A stretch of 14,328 bases of DNA, taken from assembly GCA_947484535.1 (NCBI GenBank), contig CANKPO010000007.1, positions 1-14,328 on the forward strand. Reading direction: 5' to 3'. The notes below the pieces were generated by a model. That model was not told where the DNA came from. It saw only the letters and a program-made list of their open reading frames with translations, and did no database searches. Both the position numbers and the translations under genes were made by a program. Positions 1-6,137 of the stretch are shown one piece after another. Position 1 is the first letter of the stretch; the number at the start of each line of letters is the position of its first letter. This DNA comes from Caulobacteraceae bacterium. GTDB lineage: Bacteria > Pseudomonadota > Alphaproteobacteria > Caulobacterales > Caulobacteraceae.

Positions 1-23
1 CCCAGCATCAAAATGGGAGTCAT
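1..23 (-). CDS. proC: Start of a probable pyrroline-5-carboxylate reductase, cut by the window edge
   Basis: Only seven complete codons are visible, reading MTPILML followed by a Gly-like partial codon (GG). This resembles the hydrophobic first strand that leads into the NAD(P)-binding glycine motif of ProC, the enzyme that makes proline from pyrroline-5-carboxylate. A strong Shine-Dalgarno (AAGGCGG on the minus strand, plus positions 32-38) lies 8 nt before the ATG at 21-23, so a real start is well supported. The YbjN-domain gene ends 26 bp upstream on the same strand, and a YbjN gene followed by proC is, as I recall, a common arrangement in Caulobacterales. The start is seen directly; the product name is inferred from a few residues and context. 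Confidence 0.45.
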
Positions 24-49
24 GATCAAATCCGCCTTAGACCGAAAAT

Positions 50-556
50 TCAGGCTGTGCCGACCGTCTCGAACATGCAGGCCGACACGGCCTCTGCGGG
101 AGACTTGTCGCCATTGAACAGGAAGTCAAAGGCCGGATAGAACCGGTCCGCCGCCTCGACCGCCGCATCAATCATCGATGCCGCCTGCGCCAAGGTTGGA
201 CGCTCACCATGGGGCAAGGACAGGGCGTGGCGGAAAACCACCTCTCCCTCATCGGCCCAGACCTCGAAATGGCCGAGCCAAACCCGCTGATTGATCAGAG
301 ACAAGAGTTCATAGGCCTTGGCCTGCTGATCCTTAGCCGCGCGCAAATCCACCGAGAGGCAAAGCTGCAGACAGTCGGCCTCGGCGCGCCAAGCGAACCA
401 AAGCTCATAGTCCTTCCAGTCCCCGGCCAGTGAGAAGGCGAGATCGCCCTCATCGGTGCGGTCAAAGGTCAGGTTTTCAGCGACCAGAACATGCTCGACC
501 ACGTCCAACGGGTCTAAACCGATGTCCAAGTCTTCGTCGGCGTAAGGGGTGTCCAT
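50..556 (-). CDS. YbjN domain-containing protein
   Basis: A 168-residue acidic soluble protein with no signal peptide or membrane segment. It has the YbjN-type alpha/beta pattern: an N-terminal helix, two beta strands around residues 30-55 (DLAFSLAGDWKDYELWFAWR), a strand with LCLSVDL near 65-70, a helix (AYELLSLINQRVWLGHFEV), then beta strands before a long C-terminal helix ending near AFDFLF. YbjN proteins resemble type III secretion chaperones in fold; their biochemical role in alphaproteobacteria is unknown. It sits between ubiK and the probable proC on the same strand and may be co-transcribed with them. The ATG at 554-556 is the chosen start. Family assignment is fairly sure; function is not. 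Confidence 0.75.
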   Translation of the reverse strand: MDTPYADEDLDIGLDPLDVVEHVLVAENLTFDRTDEGDLAFSLAGDWKDYELWFAWRAEADCLQLCLSVDLRAAKDQQAKAYELLSLINQRVWLGHFEVWADEGEVVFRHALSLPHGERPTLAQAASMIDAAVEAADRFYPAFDFLFNGDKSPAEAVSACMFETVGTA

Positions 557-679
557 AACAAGACGATCCTAAAAGGCGCGGTCGATGCGGATGGCGTGAC
601 CGGGAATCGCCTCATGCAAGAAAGAGCTTAAGCTGCTTCCAGGCTCGGGTCACGAGCCGGTTCACGCAGCAGGCGAAGA

Positions 680-919
680 TTAGCTTGTGGACGAATCGTC
701 CAGCTTGCCCTTGAGGGCCTCGATCTCCTGCCGCAGGGACAGAAGTTCCGCCTTTAGGGCATCCAGTTCATCGCGGCGCACCAGATCCATCTCGGCAACG
801 AAACGGTCAGCTTGAGCGCGGACTGCGGTTTTGGCTTCCTCACCAGCGGCCTGGGCCAGGCCCATGGCCGTGGTGGTCAGCTTGGCGAACTCATCAAGAA
901 AAGGATTTTGGCTGTGCAT
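680..919 (-). CDS. ubiK: UbiK-type ubiquinone biosynthesis accessory factor (BMFP/YqiC family)
   Basis: A 79-residue protein, the usual size for the family. The N-terminal half (NPFLDEFAKLTTTAMGLAQA) is an amphipathic helix typical of BMFP proteins. The C-terminal half, about residues 45-73 (RRDELDALKAELLSLRQEIE), is a heptad-patterned coiled coil for trimer formation. In gammaproteobacteria UbiK binds UbiJ and lipid and helps the aerobic ubiquinone-making Ubi complex; the same role is likely here but not shown by sequence. It is divergent from lgt, with 125 bp between the starts. A GAGGG Shine-Dalgarno precedes the ATG at 917-919, and both lie in the loop of a possible 10-bp hairpin described separately. 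The 123 bp after its stop contain no gene. Confidence 0.8.
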   Translation of the reverse strand: MHSQNPFLDEFAKLTTTAMGLAQAAGEEAKTAVRAQADRFVAEMDLVRRDELDALKAELLSLRQEIEALKGKLDDSSTS

Positions 920-952
920 GGACCCTCTATAGCCAAAATCTTTAGGATTTGG
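904..952 (-). promoter_or_regulatory. Possible two-state RNA hairpin around the ubiK ribosome binding site
   Basis: Three related segments are seen. GATTTTGGCT at 904-913 and AGCCAAAATC at 931-940 are perfect 10-bp inverted repeats. The 17-nt loop between them (914-930) holds the ubiK Shine-Dalgarno and ATG. A third segment, GATTTGG at 946-952, can also pair with 933-940 (7 bp, one bulge, 5-nt loop). In a transcript of the minus strand the middle segment could pair with only one partner at a time. Regulation is inference: the transcription start is unknown, and the repeat could be a DNA operator or chance. Confidence 0.3.
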
Positions 953-980
953 AAAGGATATGCAGCAGCGATTTTTACAG

Positions 981-1004
981 TCCCCCTCCCCCCTGTGGGC
1001 GGAG
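981..1004. repeat. C-rich hairpin, possible remnant of an interspersed repeat
   Basis: A C-run followed by TGTGGG and GGAG can fold into a stem of 7 pairs with one mismatch (986-993 with 997-1004) and a TGT loop. Its composition resembles the element at 7271-7297 (C-run, TTGTGGGG, then GAGGG). It lies 40 bp before the lgt start, in the divergent ubiK-lgt region. Confidence 0.3.
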
Positions 1005-1030
1005 CCTGCTAAACCTCTTGCGACGCAACC

Positions 1031-1036
1031 AAAGGA
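1031..1036 (+). promoter_or_regulatory. Ribosome binding site that decides the lgt start
   Basis: AAAGGA lies 8 nt before GTG 1045. This spacing is ideal and favours the GTG over the upstream in-frame TTG at 949, whose extra N-terminal residues are Pro/Arg-rich and unlike the Lgt family. An 11-nt palindrome, TTGCGACGCAA, sits immediately upstream at 1018-1028. Confidence 0.65.
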
Positions 1037-1044
1037 CGGCTTTC

Positions 1045-1854
1045 GTGCAGTTTCCAGACTTCGATCCGGTGCTCATCCAACTGGGCCCCATCGCCATCCG
1101 CTGGTACGGCCTCGCCTATGTGGCGGGTATCTTGCTGGGCTGGCGCTATATGGTTAGCCTGACCCGCAAGCCCGCCCTGTGGGGCGGCGCTGAGCCAACC
1201 GCCACGTCCCTTCAGATCGATGATCTCATCCTTTGGATCACCTTCGGGGTTATTGTCGGTGGACGGCTGGGTTCAGCGATCTTTTATGACGCTCACCGCA
1301 TGGTGTCGGACCCCCTTGAGGTCTTCAAGATCTGGCAAGGCGGCATGTCTTTCCACGGTGGCTTTATCGGGGTCTGTGTCGCGGTCGCGCTCTTTGCTAG
1401 GCACTGTAAGATCGACCTGCTCAGATTGGGCGATCTGGTTGCCGCCGCAACGCCCTTTGGCCTGCTGTTTGGCCGCATTGCCAACTTCATCAATGGCGAG
1501 CTTTGGGGACGCCCCACCGATGTGCCTTGGGCGATCATCTTTCCCGCCGCAGGTCCAGAGCCGCGCCATCCGAGCCAGCTCTATGAGGCTGCTCTCGAGG
1601 GTATCTTGCTGTTCATCATCCTGCGCTTCGCCACCCATCGTTTAGGCTGGCTGCAAAGAAGCGGCGGTGTCGCGGGGCTCTTTATGCTCGGCTATGGCCT
1701 GATCCGTTTCAGCCTCGAGACCGTGCGCGAGCCAGATATCGGCATGCCCGATTTCCCGTTCGGCCTGACCATGGGCATGATCCTTTCGGTCCCAATGATC
1801 CTGATCGGCGCTTGGCTGGTTTGGCGCGCACAAAAGACCCCCGCCGCGCAATGA
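1045..1854 (+). CDS. lgt: Phosphatidylglycerol--prolipoprotein diacylglyceryl transferase
   Basis: A 269-residue multi-pass inner-membrane enzyme that transfers diacylglycerol from phosphatidylglycerol to the lipobox cysteine of prelipoproteins, the first step of lipoprotein maturation. The Lgt landmarks are present: GPIAIRWYGLAY near residue 14, GGRLG near 72, GGMSFHGGFIG at 99-109 (with the essential His at 104), FGRIANFINGELWG at 142-155 (Arg and Asn of the active site), HPSQLYEA near 175 and RFSLETVREPD near 221. Hydrophobic stretches fit the usual seven membrane helices. GTG 1045 is chosen because of the Shine-Dalgarno and because VQFPDFDPVL matches family N-termini. The stop TGA overlaps the next gene's ATG (ATGA), implying translational coupling with midA. 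Confidence 0.95.
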   Translation: MQFPDFDPVLIQLGPIAIRWYGLAYVAGILLGWRYMVSLTRKPALWGGAEPTATSLQIDDLILWITFGVIVGGRLGSAIFYDAHRMVSDPLEVFKIWQGGMSFHGGFIGVCVAVALFARHCKIDLLRLGDLVAAATPFGLLFGRIANFINGELWGRPTDVPWAIIFPAAGPEPRHPSQLYEAALEGILLFIILRFATHRLGWLQRSGGVAGLFMLGYGLIRFSLETVREPDIGMPDFPFGLTMGMILSVPMILIGAWLVWRAQKTPAAQ

Positions 1855-2927
1855 GCTTGAAGGCCCGTCTTCAGGCCCAGATCAGCGCCTTTGGCCCGAT
1901 CAGCGTGGCCCAATATATGGGCCTATGCCTGCATGACCCCAAGGATGGCTATTACGCAGCCCATCCCAAGCTGGGCGAAGAGGGGGACTTTCTGACTGCG
2001 CCCCTAACATCACAGATGTTTGGCGAACTGCTTGGTCTATGGACCATCGCGGTCTGGGAAAGCCTAGGGTGCCCCAAGCAGCTTAGCCTGATCGAGATTG
2101 GTCCAGGCGATGGCACATTGATGAGCGATCTTCTGCGCGCCGCCCGGCTGGCCCCTCAGATGGTCAAGGGTCTTGACGTCACGCTCGTTGAAACCAGCGC
2201 GCCCCTGACCCTGATCCAACAGCAAAGACTGGCGGACGCGCCGATCCGTTGGGTCACGAGACTGGACGAGGTGGAGGGTGATGGCCCCGTGATCCTCATC
2301 GCCAATGAGGTTCTAGACTGCTTGCCCGCCCGGCAATTTATCCGCACCGCCACGGGCTGGGCCGAGCGGATGGTCGGGCTGAACGATGAGGGGGACCTAA
2401 CCTTTGGCCTGTCGCCGCGCCCCGTGGAGGGCCTCTTTCCCCCCGCCCCGCAAGGCGCGGTGCTGGAACTGTCGGCGGCGCAGGAGGCCTTCAGCGCTGA
2501 GGTCGCCGCCCTGATCGCGACACGCGGCGGCGCTGGTCTTTTGATCGACTATGGCCGCGACACCGAGGGGTTCGGCGATACGCTGCAGGCTCTCCGCAGC
2601 CATCAAAAGTACGGCCCTTTGGACCATCCCGGGCTAGACGACCTGACCATCCATGCCGATTTCCCAGCCGTGTTGAAGGCGGCGCAGGCCGAAGGGGTCG
2701 AGGTCGCCATCACCTCCCAAAGCGCCTTTTTGCAGCGGCTGGGCGTTGTCGCGCGGGCCGAAAGTCTGGCCAAGGCCCGTCCGGACCAGAGCGCCACCAC
2801 CGAACGCCAGCTTGAACGGCTCATTGCGCCGGACCAGATGGGGGACCTGTTCAAGGTCGCGGGCCTATGGTCCAAGGACCTGCCCCAGCCCCCCGGATTT
2901 TCGACCGATCCAGAGGATCCATCATGA
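1851..2927 (+). CDS. MidA/NDUFAF7-family SAM-dependent methyltransferase
   Basis: A 358-residue class I methyltransferase of the DUF185 family (COG1565). Visible motifs are GYYAAHPKLGEEGDFLTAP near residues 33-51 (family signature GDFxTAP), IEIGPGDGTL at 81-90 (SAM-binding glycine loop) and ILIANEVLDCLPARQF further on (the NEVLD motif). The mitochondrial homologue NDUFAF7 methylates an arginine of the complex I NDUFS2 subunit during assembly; a similar role on NuoD is plausible but unproved in bacteria. The ATG at 1851 overlaps the lgt stop, and its TGA overlaps the pgeF ATG. The upstream in-frame TTG at 1812 lies within lgt and is unlikely. The lgt-methyltransferase-pgeF order is common in alphaproteobacteria. 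Confidence 0.9.
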   Translation: MSLKARLQAQISAFGPISVAQYMGLCLHDPKDGYYAAHPKLGEEGDFLTAPLTSQMFGELLGLWTIAVWESLGCPKQLSLIEIGPGDGTLMSDLLRAARLAPQMVKGLDVTLVETSAPLTLIQQQRLADAPIRWVTRLDEVEGDGPVILIANEVLDCLPARQFIRTATGWAERMVGLNDEGDLTFGLSPRPVEGLFPPAPQGAVLELSAAQEAFSAEVAALIATRGGAGLLIDYGRDTEGFGDTLQALRSHQKYGPLDHPGLDDLTIHADFPAVLKAAQAEGVEVAITSQSAFLQRLGVVARAESLAKARPDQSATTERQLERLIAPDQMGDLFKVAGLWSKDLPQPPGFSTDPEDPS

Positions 2928-3706
2928 GCCCGCTTCCCGTCCTGACCCACCCCAAGCTTTCGGCCCTCAAGGGCATCAAGCACGCCTTCTTCACCCGTCA
3001 GGGCGGCGTCTCCACCGGGGTCTATGACAGTCTCAATGTCGGACGCGGATCGCGCGATGAGCCTGCGGACGTGATGGAGAACCGTCGCCGCGCCGCCGCC
3101 CATTTTGGCACCGACACCGACCATCTTTTGACCGGCCATCAGATCCATTCCACCATCGTCCTGTCTGCAGAAGATCAAACCGGTGAGGTCCGGCTCGAGG
3201 GCGATGGGGTTGTGGCCTCTCAGCCCGGCCTAGTCTGCGGCGCCTTGGCGGCAGATTGCGCGCCCATCCTTCTGGCCGATGCTGAGGCGCGGGTGGTCTG
3301 CGCGGCCCATGCGGGATGGAAGGGTGCCCTATCTGGCATGGCTGAGGCAGCGGTTGAGGCGATGGTGGCCAGAGGAGCCAAGGCTGAGCGCATTGTTGCC
3401 ATCATCGGCCCCTGCATCGGTCCAAACTCCTATGAGGTTGGCCCAGAGTTCTTTGAACGGTTCGAAACCGAACGCCCAGGGTCTAGCCGCTTTTTCCGCC
3501 CTGCGGCGGAGGCGGGCAAGCACATGTTCGACCTTCCTAGCTTTGTGCTGGAGCGTTTGCGCGGCGCGGGCGTCCAAGCACCAGAATGGATCGACAAGGA
3601 CACGCTGGCCGAGCCCGACCTGTTCTTCTCGAATCGCCGCGCCTTTCATCAGAAGGATGACGATTATGGCCGCCTGCTCTCGGCCATAATGCTCACGGCG
3701 GACTGA
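2924..3706 (+). CDS. pgeF: Peptidoglycan editing factor PgeF (YfiH/polyphenol oxidase family)
   Basis: A 260-residue protein of the DUF152/laccase-domain family. Escherichia coli YfiH (PgeF) removes UDP-MurNAc made with L-Ser in place of L-Ala, protecting the cell wall from mis-built stem peptides. The metal-site residues are seen in the expected order and spacing: GHQIHS (His 75), [11 protein letters not shown] (Cys 112) and AAHAGWKG (His 129). [19 protein letters not shown] near residues 22-40 and [13 protein letters not shown] are also family signatures. ATG 2924 overlaps the upstream stop and has AGAGGA six bases before it. It is the last gene of the lgt operon; 119 bp separate it from prs. 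The older name polyphenol oxidase is still used for such proteins. Confidence 0.93.
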   Translation: MSPLPVLTHPKLSALKGIKHAFFTRQGGVSTGVYDSLNVGRGSRDEPADVMENRRRAAAHFGTDTDHLLTGHQIHSTIVLSAEDQTGEVRLEGDGVVASQPGLVCGALAADCAPILLADAEARVVCAAHAGWKGALSGMAEAAVEAMVARGAKAERIVAIIGPCIGPNSYEVGPEFFERFETERPGSSRFFRPAAEAGKHMFDLPSFVLERLRGAGVQAPEWIDKDTLAEPDLFFSNRRAFHQKDDDYGRLLSAIMLTAD

Positions 3707-3732
3707 CCAAAGGTTGCAGTCGCCATAAAGAT

Positions 3733-3757
3733 TGCCCACAAGATCGTGAATTGGGCA
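3733..3757. repeat. Short inverted repeat upstream of prs
   Basis: TGCCCA at 3733-3738 and TGGGCA at 3752-3757 form perfect 6-bp arms around 13 bp, about 70-90 bp before the prs ATG. It could be an operator or a weak RNA hairpin. No clear promoter hexamers were identified beside it. Confidence 0.25.
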
Positions 3758-3825
3758 GATCAGACTTGCCGGTCCACGGCGGACTGATAGAAGCCGGTCA
3801 ATCGGGGTCTAGGGGTGCACTCAAG

Positions 3826-4761
3826 ATGAAACTGCTTGCTGGCAATTCAAACCGTACGCTGGCCAAGGCCATCGCTGAATATCTCGACATGCCCTTGACC
3901 CGCGCCCAGGTGCGCCGCTTCGCCGATAATGAGGTCTTCGTCACCATCGACGAGAATGTCCGCGGCGAGGATGTCTTTGTCATCCAATCTACCAGCTACC
4001 CGGCCAATGACAATCTGATGGAGCTGTTGATCTGTATCGACGCCCTGTCACGCGCATCGGCCCGGCGGATCACGGCGGTCATGCCCTATTTCGGCTATGC
4101 GCGTCAGGATCGAAAGACTGGTGGCCGCACCCCGATCTCGGCGAAGCTTGTTGCCAATCTGGTCACCCGCGCTGGAGCGCATAGGGTCCTGACCATGGAT
4201 CTGCACGCTGGACAGATCCAAGGCTTCTTCGACATTCCCACCGACAATCTGGTCGCCACCCCGGTTCTGGCCCTCGACATTCGAGATCACTATCGCGATT
4301 GCAGCGACCTGATGATCGTGTCGCCCGATGTTGGCGGCGTTGTCCGCGCCCGCTCATTGGCCAAGCGCCTCAATGCTGACCTAGCCATCGTCGATAAGCG
4401 CCGTTCCGGTCCGGGCGAGAGCGAAGTGATGAACATCATCGGTGATGTGTCCGGTCGCCGCTGCATCCTGTTTGACGATATAGTCGATTCTGGTGGCACC
4501 CTGTGCAACGCGGCAGCGGCACTCATCGAAAATGGTGCCACCGAAGTGTCAGCCTACATCACCCACGGCGTCCTGTCGGGTGCGGCGGTGGACCGGGTCA
4601 ATGCCTCTGTTCTGACCGAACTGGTAGTGACCGATTCTATCGAGGCCGCCGACAATGTCCTGCAAAGCCCGAAGATCCGGGTTGTCGGCTCCGCGCCCCT
4701 TATCGGGGAAGCCATTCGCCGGATCGCCAACGAGGAATCGGTCTCAAAACTGTTCGATTAG
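3826..4761 (+). CDS. prs: Ribose-phosphate pyrophosphokinase (PRPP synthetase)
   Basis: A 311-residue class I PRPP synthetase that transfers pyrophosphate from ATP to ribose 5-phosphate. PRPP feeds purine, pyrimidine, histidine, tryptophan and NAD synthesis. Key motifs are [20 protein letters not shown] at about 88-107 (catalytic flexible loop), [12 protein letters not shown] at 125-136, the ribose-5-phosphate loop [10 protein letters not shown] at 216-225, and [17 protein letters not shown] near 166. The reading frame stays open back to a TTG at 3751, but ATG 3826 is chosen because [13 protein letters not shown] matches Prs N-termini and a G-rich site (AGGGG) lies about 10 nt before it. Length matches the family (about 310). 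It heads a same-strand run prs-rplY-pth-ychF. Confidence 0.96.
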   Translation: MKLLAGNSNRTLAKAIAEYLDMPLTRAQVRRFADNEVFVTIDENVRGEDVFVIQSTSYPANDNLMELLICIDALSRASARRITAVMPYFGYARQDRKTGGRTPISAKLVANLVTRAGAHRVLTMDLHAGQIQGFFDIPTDNLVATPVLALDIRDHYRDCSDLMIVSPDVGGVVRARSLAKRLNADLAIVDKRRSGPGESEVMNIIGDVSGRRCILFDDIVDSGGTLCNAAAALIENGATEVSAYITHGVLSGAAVDRVNASVLTELVVTDSIEAADNVLQSPKIRVVGSAPLIGEAIRRIANEESVSKLFD

Positions 4762-4878
4762 GACCGGTTGAGCCGATCCTTGGAACGTTGTGAACCAACC
4801 ATTTGCGTTCATGCGGCCTGAACCGTTGCATGGACGCGCTGAAGCGTGTATCTACCGCCACCTTATTTGTCCGACCTA

Positions 4879-4901
4879 CGCCGCGCGGTCACAGTGCGGC
4901 G
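4879..4901 (+). other. GC-rich hairpin in the prs-rplY gap
   Basis: CGCCGC (4879-4884) and GCGGCG (4896-4901) form a 6-bp stem with an 11-nt loop, followed by GTTTCGTTT. It ends 21 bp before the rplY start codon. It could be a weak terminator or attenuator for prs readthrough, or part of the rplY leader; the T run is interrupted, so the call is weak. Confidence 0.3.
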
Positions 4902-4922
4902 GTTTCGTTTGAGAGCATGGCC

Positions 4923-5216
4923 ATGGCCGAGATCGTCCTGAATGTTGAACTGCGTGAGCGCACTGGTACCGGTGGCGCGCGTGAAACCCGCCGTGCAGGT
5001 CATGTACCGGGCGTCGTCTATGGCGGCGGCGCTGAGCCCCTGGCCATTTCGGTCAAGAGCAACGAATTCCGCAAGGCCCTATTGTCCGGCAAGCTGGCTG
5101 GCCAACAGGTCACCCTGTCGCATGGTGGCAAGACCCAAAAGGTCGTCGCCAAGGAAATCCAATTCCACCCTGTCAGCGATGAGCCGGTCCATTTCGACCT
5201 GCTGCGCGTCAGCTAA
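4923..5216 (+). CDS. rplY: Large-subunit ribosomal protein L25, short single-domain form
   Basis: A 97-residue bL25 protein that binds 5S rRNA. The RNA-binding domain is complete: AEIVLNVELRERTGTGGARE with TRRAGHVPGVVYGGG, then NEFRKALLSGKLAG and FHPVSDEPVHFDLLRVS. It ends exactly where the E. coli 94-residue L25 ends. Many alphaproteobacterial homologues continue past the DLLRV position into a second CTC/TL5 beta domain of about 100 residues; none is present here, and no remnant is seen in the downstream 171 bp in any frame. ATG 4923 is chosen over ATG 4917 because GAGAG at 4911-4915 is 7 nt from it and because MAEI is the usual N-terminus. The next gene is pth, as in many alphaproteobacteria. 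Confidence 0.92.
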   Translation: MAEIVLNVELRERTGTGGARETRRAGHVPGVVYGGGAEPLAISVKSNEFRKALLSGKLAGQQVTLSHGGKTQKVVAKEIQFHPVSDEPVHFDLLRVS

Positions 5217-5302
5217 TCAAGGCGACCTTCGATCCTCTGTTGCTGAGCCGCTAAAATCTGGCGCTCGCAACCGCTAGATCTGAAACGCTGAGACCCCAAT
5301 AC

Positions 5303-5334
5303 TGCAGGGCGTGCCTTAACGGGCGCGCCCTGTA
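5303..5334 (+). terminator. Strong hairpin after rplY, possible terminator or attenuator
   Basis: CAGGGCGTGCC (5305-5315) pairs with GGCGCGCCCTG (5322-5332), giving 11 pairs with one G-T wobble and a 6-nt loop. Two weaker pairs extend the base to 5303-5334. The downstream bases TATCTATATT are AT-rich but not a clean T run, so termination would be partial at best. It lies between rplY and pth. Confidence 0.4.
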
Positions 5335-5387
5335 TCTATATTCAGGCCCCCATTGGCCCCTGCTGGCCCATTGAGAATGGACGCCCC

Positions 5388-6023
5388 ATGTTGATCTTGG
5401 CTGGTCTGGGCAATCCTGGACCCAAATATGAGCGCAATCGCCACAATATCGGCTTTCTGTGCGTCGATGAGATGGCCAGCCGCTGGCGCTTTGGCCCTTG
5501 GCGCACCAAGTTTCAGAGCGAGGTCTGCGAGGGCAATATCCAGACCCCCGCAGGTGAGGTTCGCGCCCTGCTGATGAAGCCCCAGACCTATATGAACGAA
5601 AGCGGCCGCGCGATCGCTGCCGCTGCCAAATTCTATAAGACCCCGCTCGATCAGGTCGTGGTGTTCCATGATGAGATGGATCTGGCCCCCGGACGGTTCC
5701 GGATGAAGACCGGCGGCGGGGCGGCGGGACACAATGGCCTTCGCTCGATCATCGGCCAGATGGGTCCCAACTTCCGCCGTGCGCGGATGGGCGTCGGTCA
5801 TCCCGGCGATAAGGATATGGTTCTGGGCTGGGTACTGTCCGATTTTAACAAGGTCGATGGGCCATGGGTCGAGACCCTGTGCCGAGCCTGCGCGGATGCC
5901 GCGCCGCTGCTCGCCGCCACCGAGGACGAGAAATACCAGACCGAGGTCATGCGCCTGGCCCCCTCGCCCAAGGCCGATCCGCGCAAGGCAGGCCTGATTG
6001 AAGGGGTCAAACCGGCCAACTGA
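5388..6023 (+). CDS. pth: Peptidyl-tRNA hydrolase
   Basis: A 211-residue bacterial-type Pth that cleaves the ester bond of peptidyl-tRNAs dropped by ribosomes, recycling tRNA. The N-terminal signature GLGNPGPKYERNRHNIGF contains the substrate-binding Asn 9 and catalytic His 19. MKPQTYMNESG carries the second conserved Asn, VVFHDEMDLAPG the Asp that tunes the catalytic His, and GGGAAGHNGLRSI the Asn of the substrate cleft. The length slightly exceeds the usual 190-200 because of a Lys/Pro-rich tail after residue 190, common in alphaproteobacteria. The ATG at 5388 gives MLILAGLGNPG, the standard start, although its Shine-Dalgarno is weak. It lies between rplY and ychF in the translation-related cluster. 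Confidence 0.96.
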   Translation: MLILAGLGNPGPKYERNRHNIGFLCVDEMASRWRFGPWRTKFQSEVCEGNIQTPAGEVRALLMKPQTYMNESGRAIAAAAKFYKTPLDQVVVFHDEMDLAPGRFRMKTGGGAAGHNGLRSIIGQMGPNFRRARMGVGHPGDKDMVLGWVLSDFNKVDGPWVETLCRACADAAPLLAATEDEKYQTEVMRLAPSPKADPRKAGLIEGVKPAN

Positions 6024-6137
6024 TTAGCCCTGACCCTAGCGCAGCATTTGCGCCTTGGCCTTTGCTCGGCCATAAGGGCCTTCGACGCGTCGTTCACAGC
6101 GGCGCACCCTGTTTTCATCTTCTGATCCGAGGACTCG

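Noticed and set aside
625..634. AGCTTAAGCT perfect palindrome and a GGCTCG/CGAGCC hairpin at 642-658 in the ubiK-YbjN gap
   Set aside because: Short, without a T run or a full CtrA-type site (TTAA-N7-TTAA); not distinguishable from chance.
949..1044. In-frame TTG extension of lgt adding 32 residues
   Set aside because: The added residues are Pro/Arg-rich and unlike Lgt; GTG 1045 has an ideal Shine-Dalgarno and gives a family-typical N-terminus.
2603..3178. 191-codon open frame on the minus strand across midA and pgeF
   Set aside because: Both genes on the plus strand carry clear family motifs; the antisense frame has low-complexity composition and no recognisable domain.
5316..5801. 161-codon open frame antisense to pth
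   Set aside because: It is a shadow of pth codon bias; no ribosome site or family motif.
6039..6077. Small hairpins in the pth-ychF gap (GCGCA/TGCGC and GGCC/GGCC)
   Set aside because: Stems of 4-5 bp with no T run; expected by chance in GC-rich DNA.
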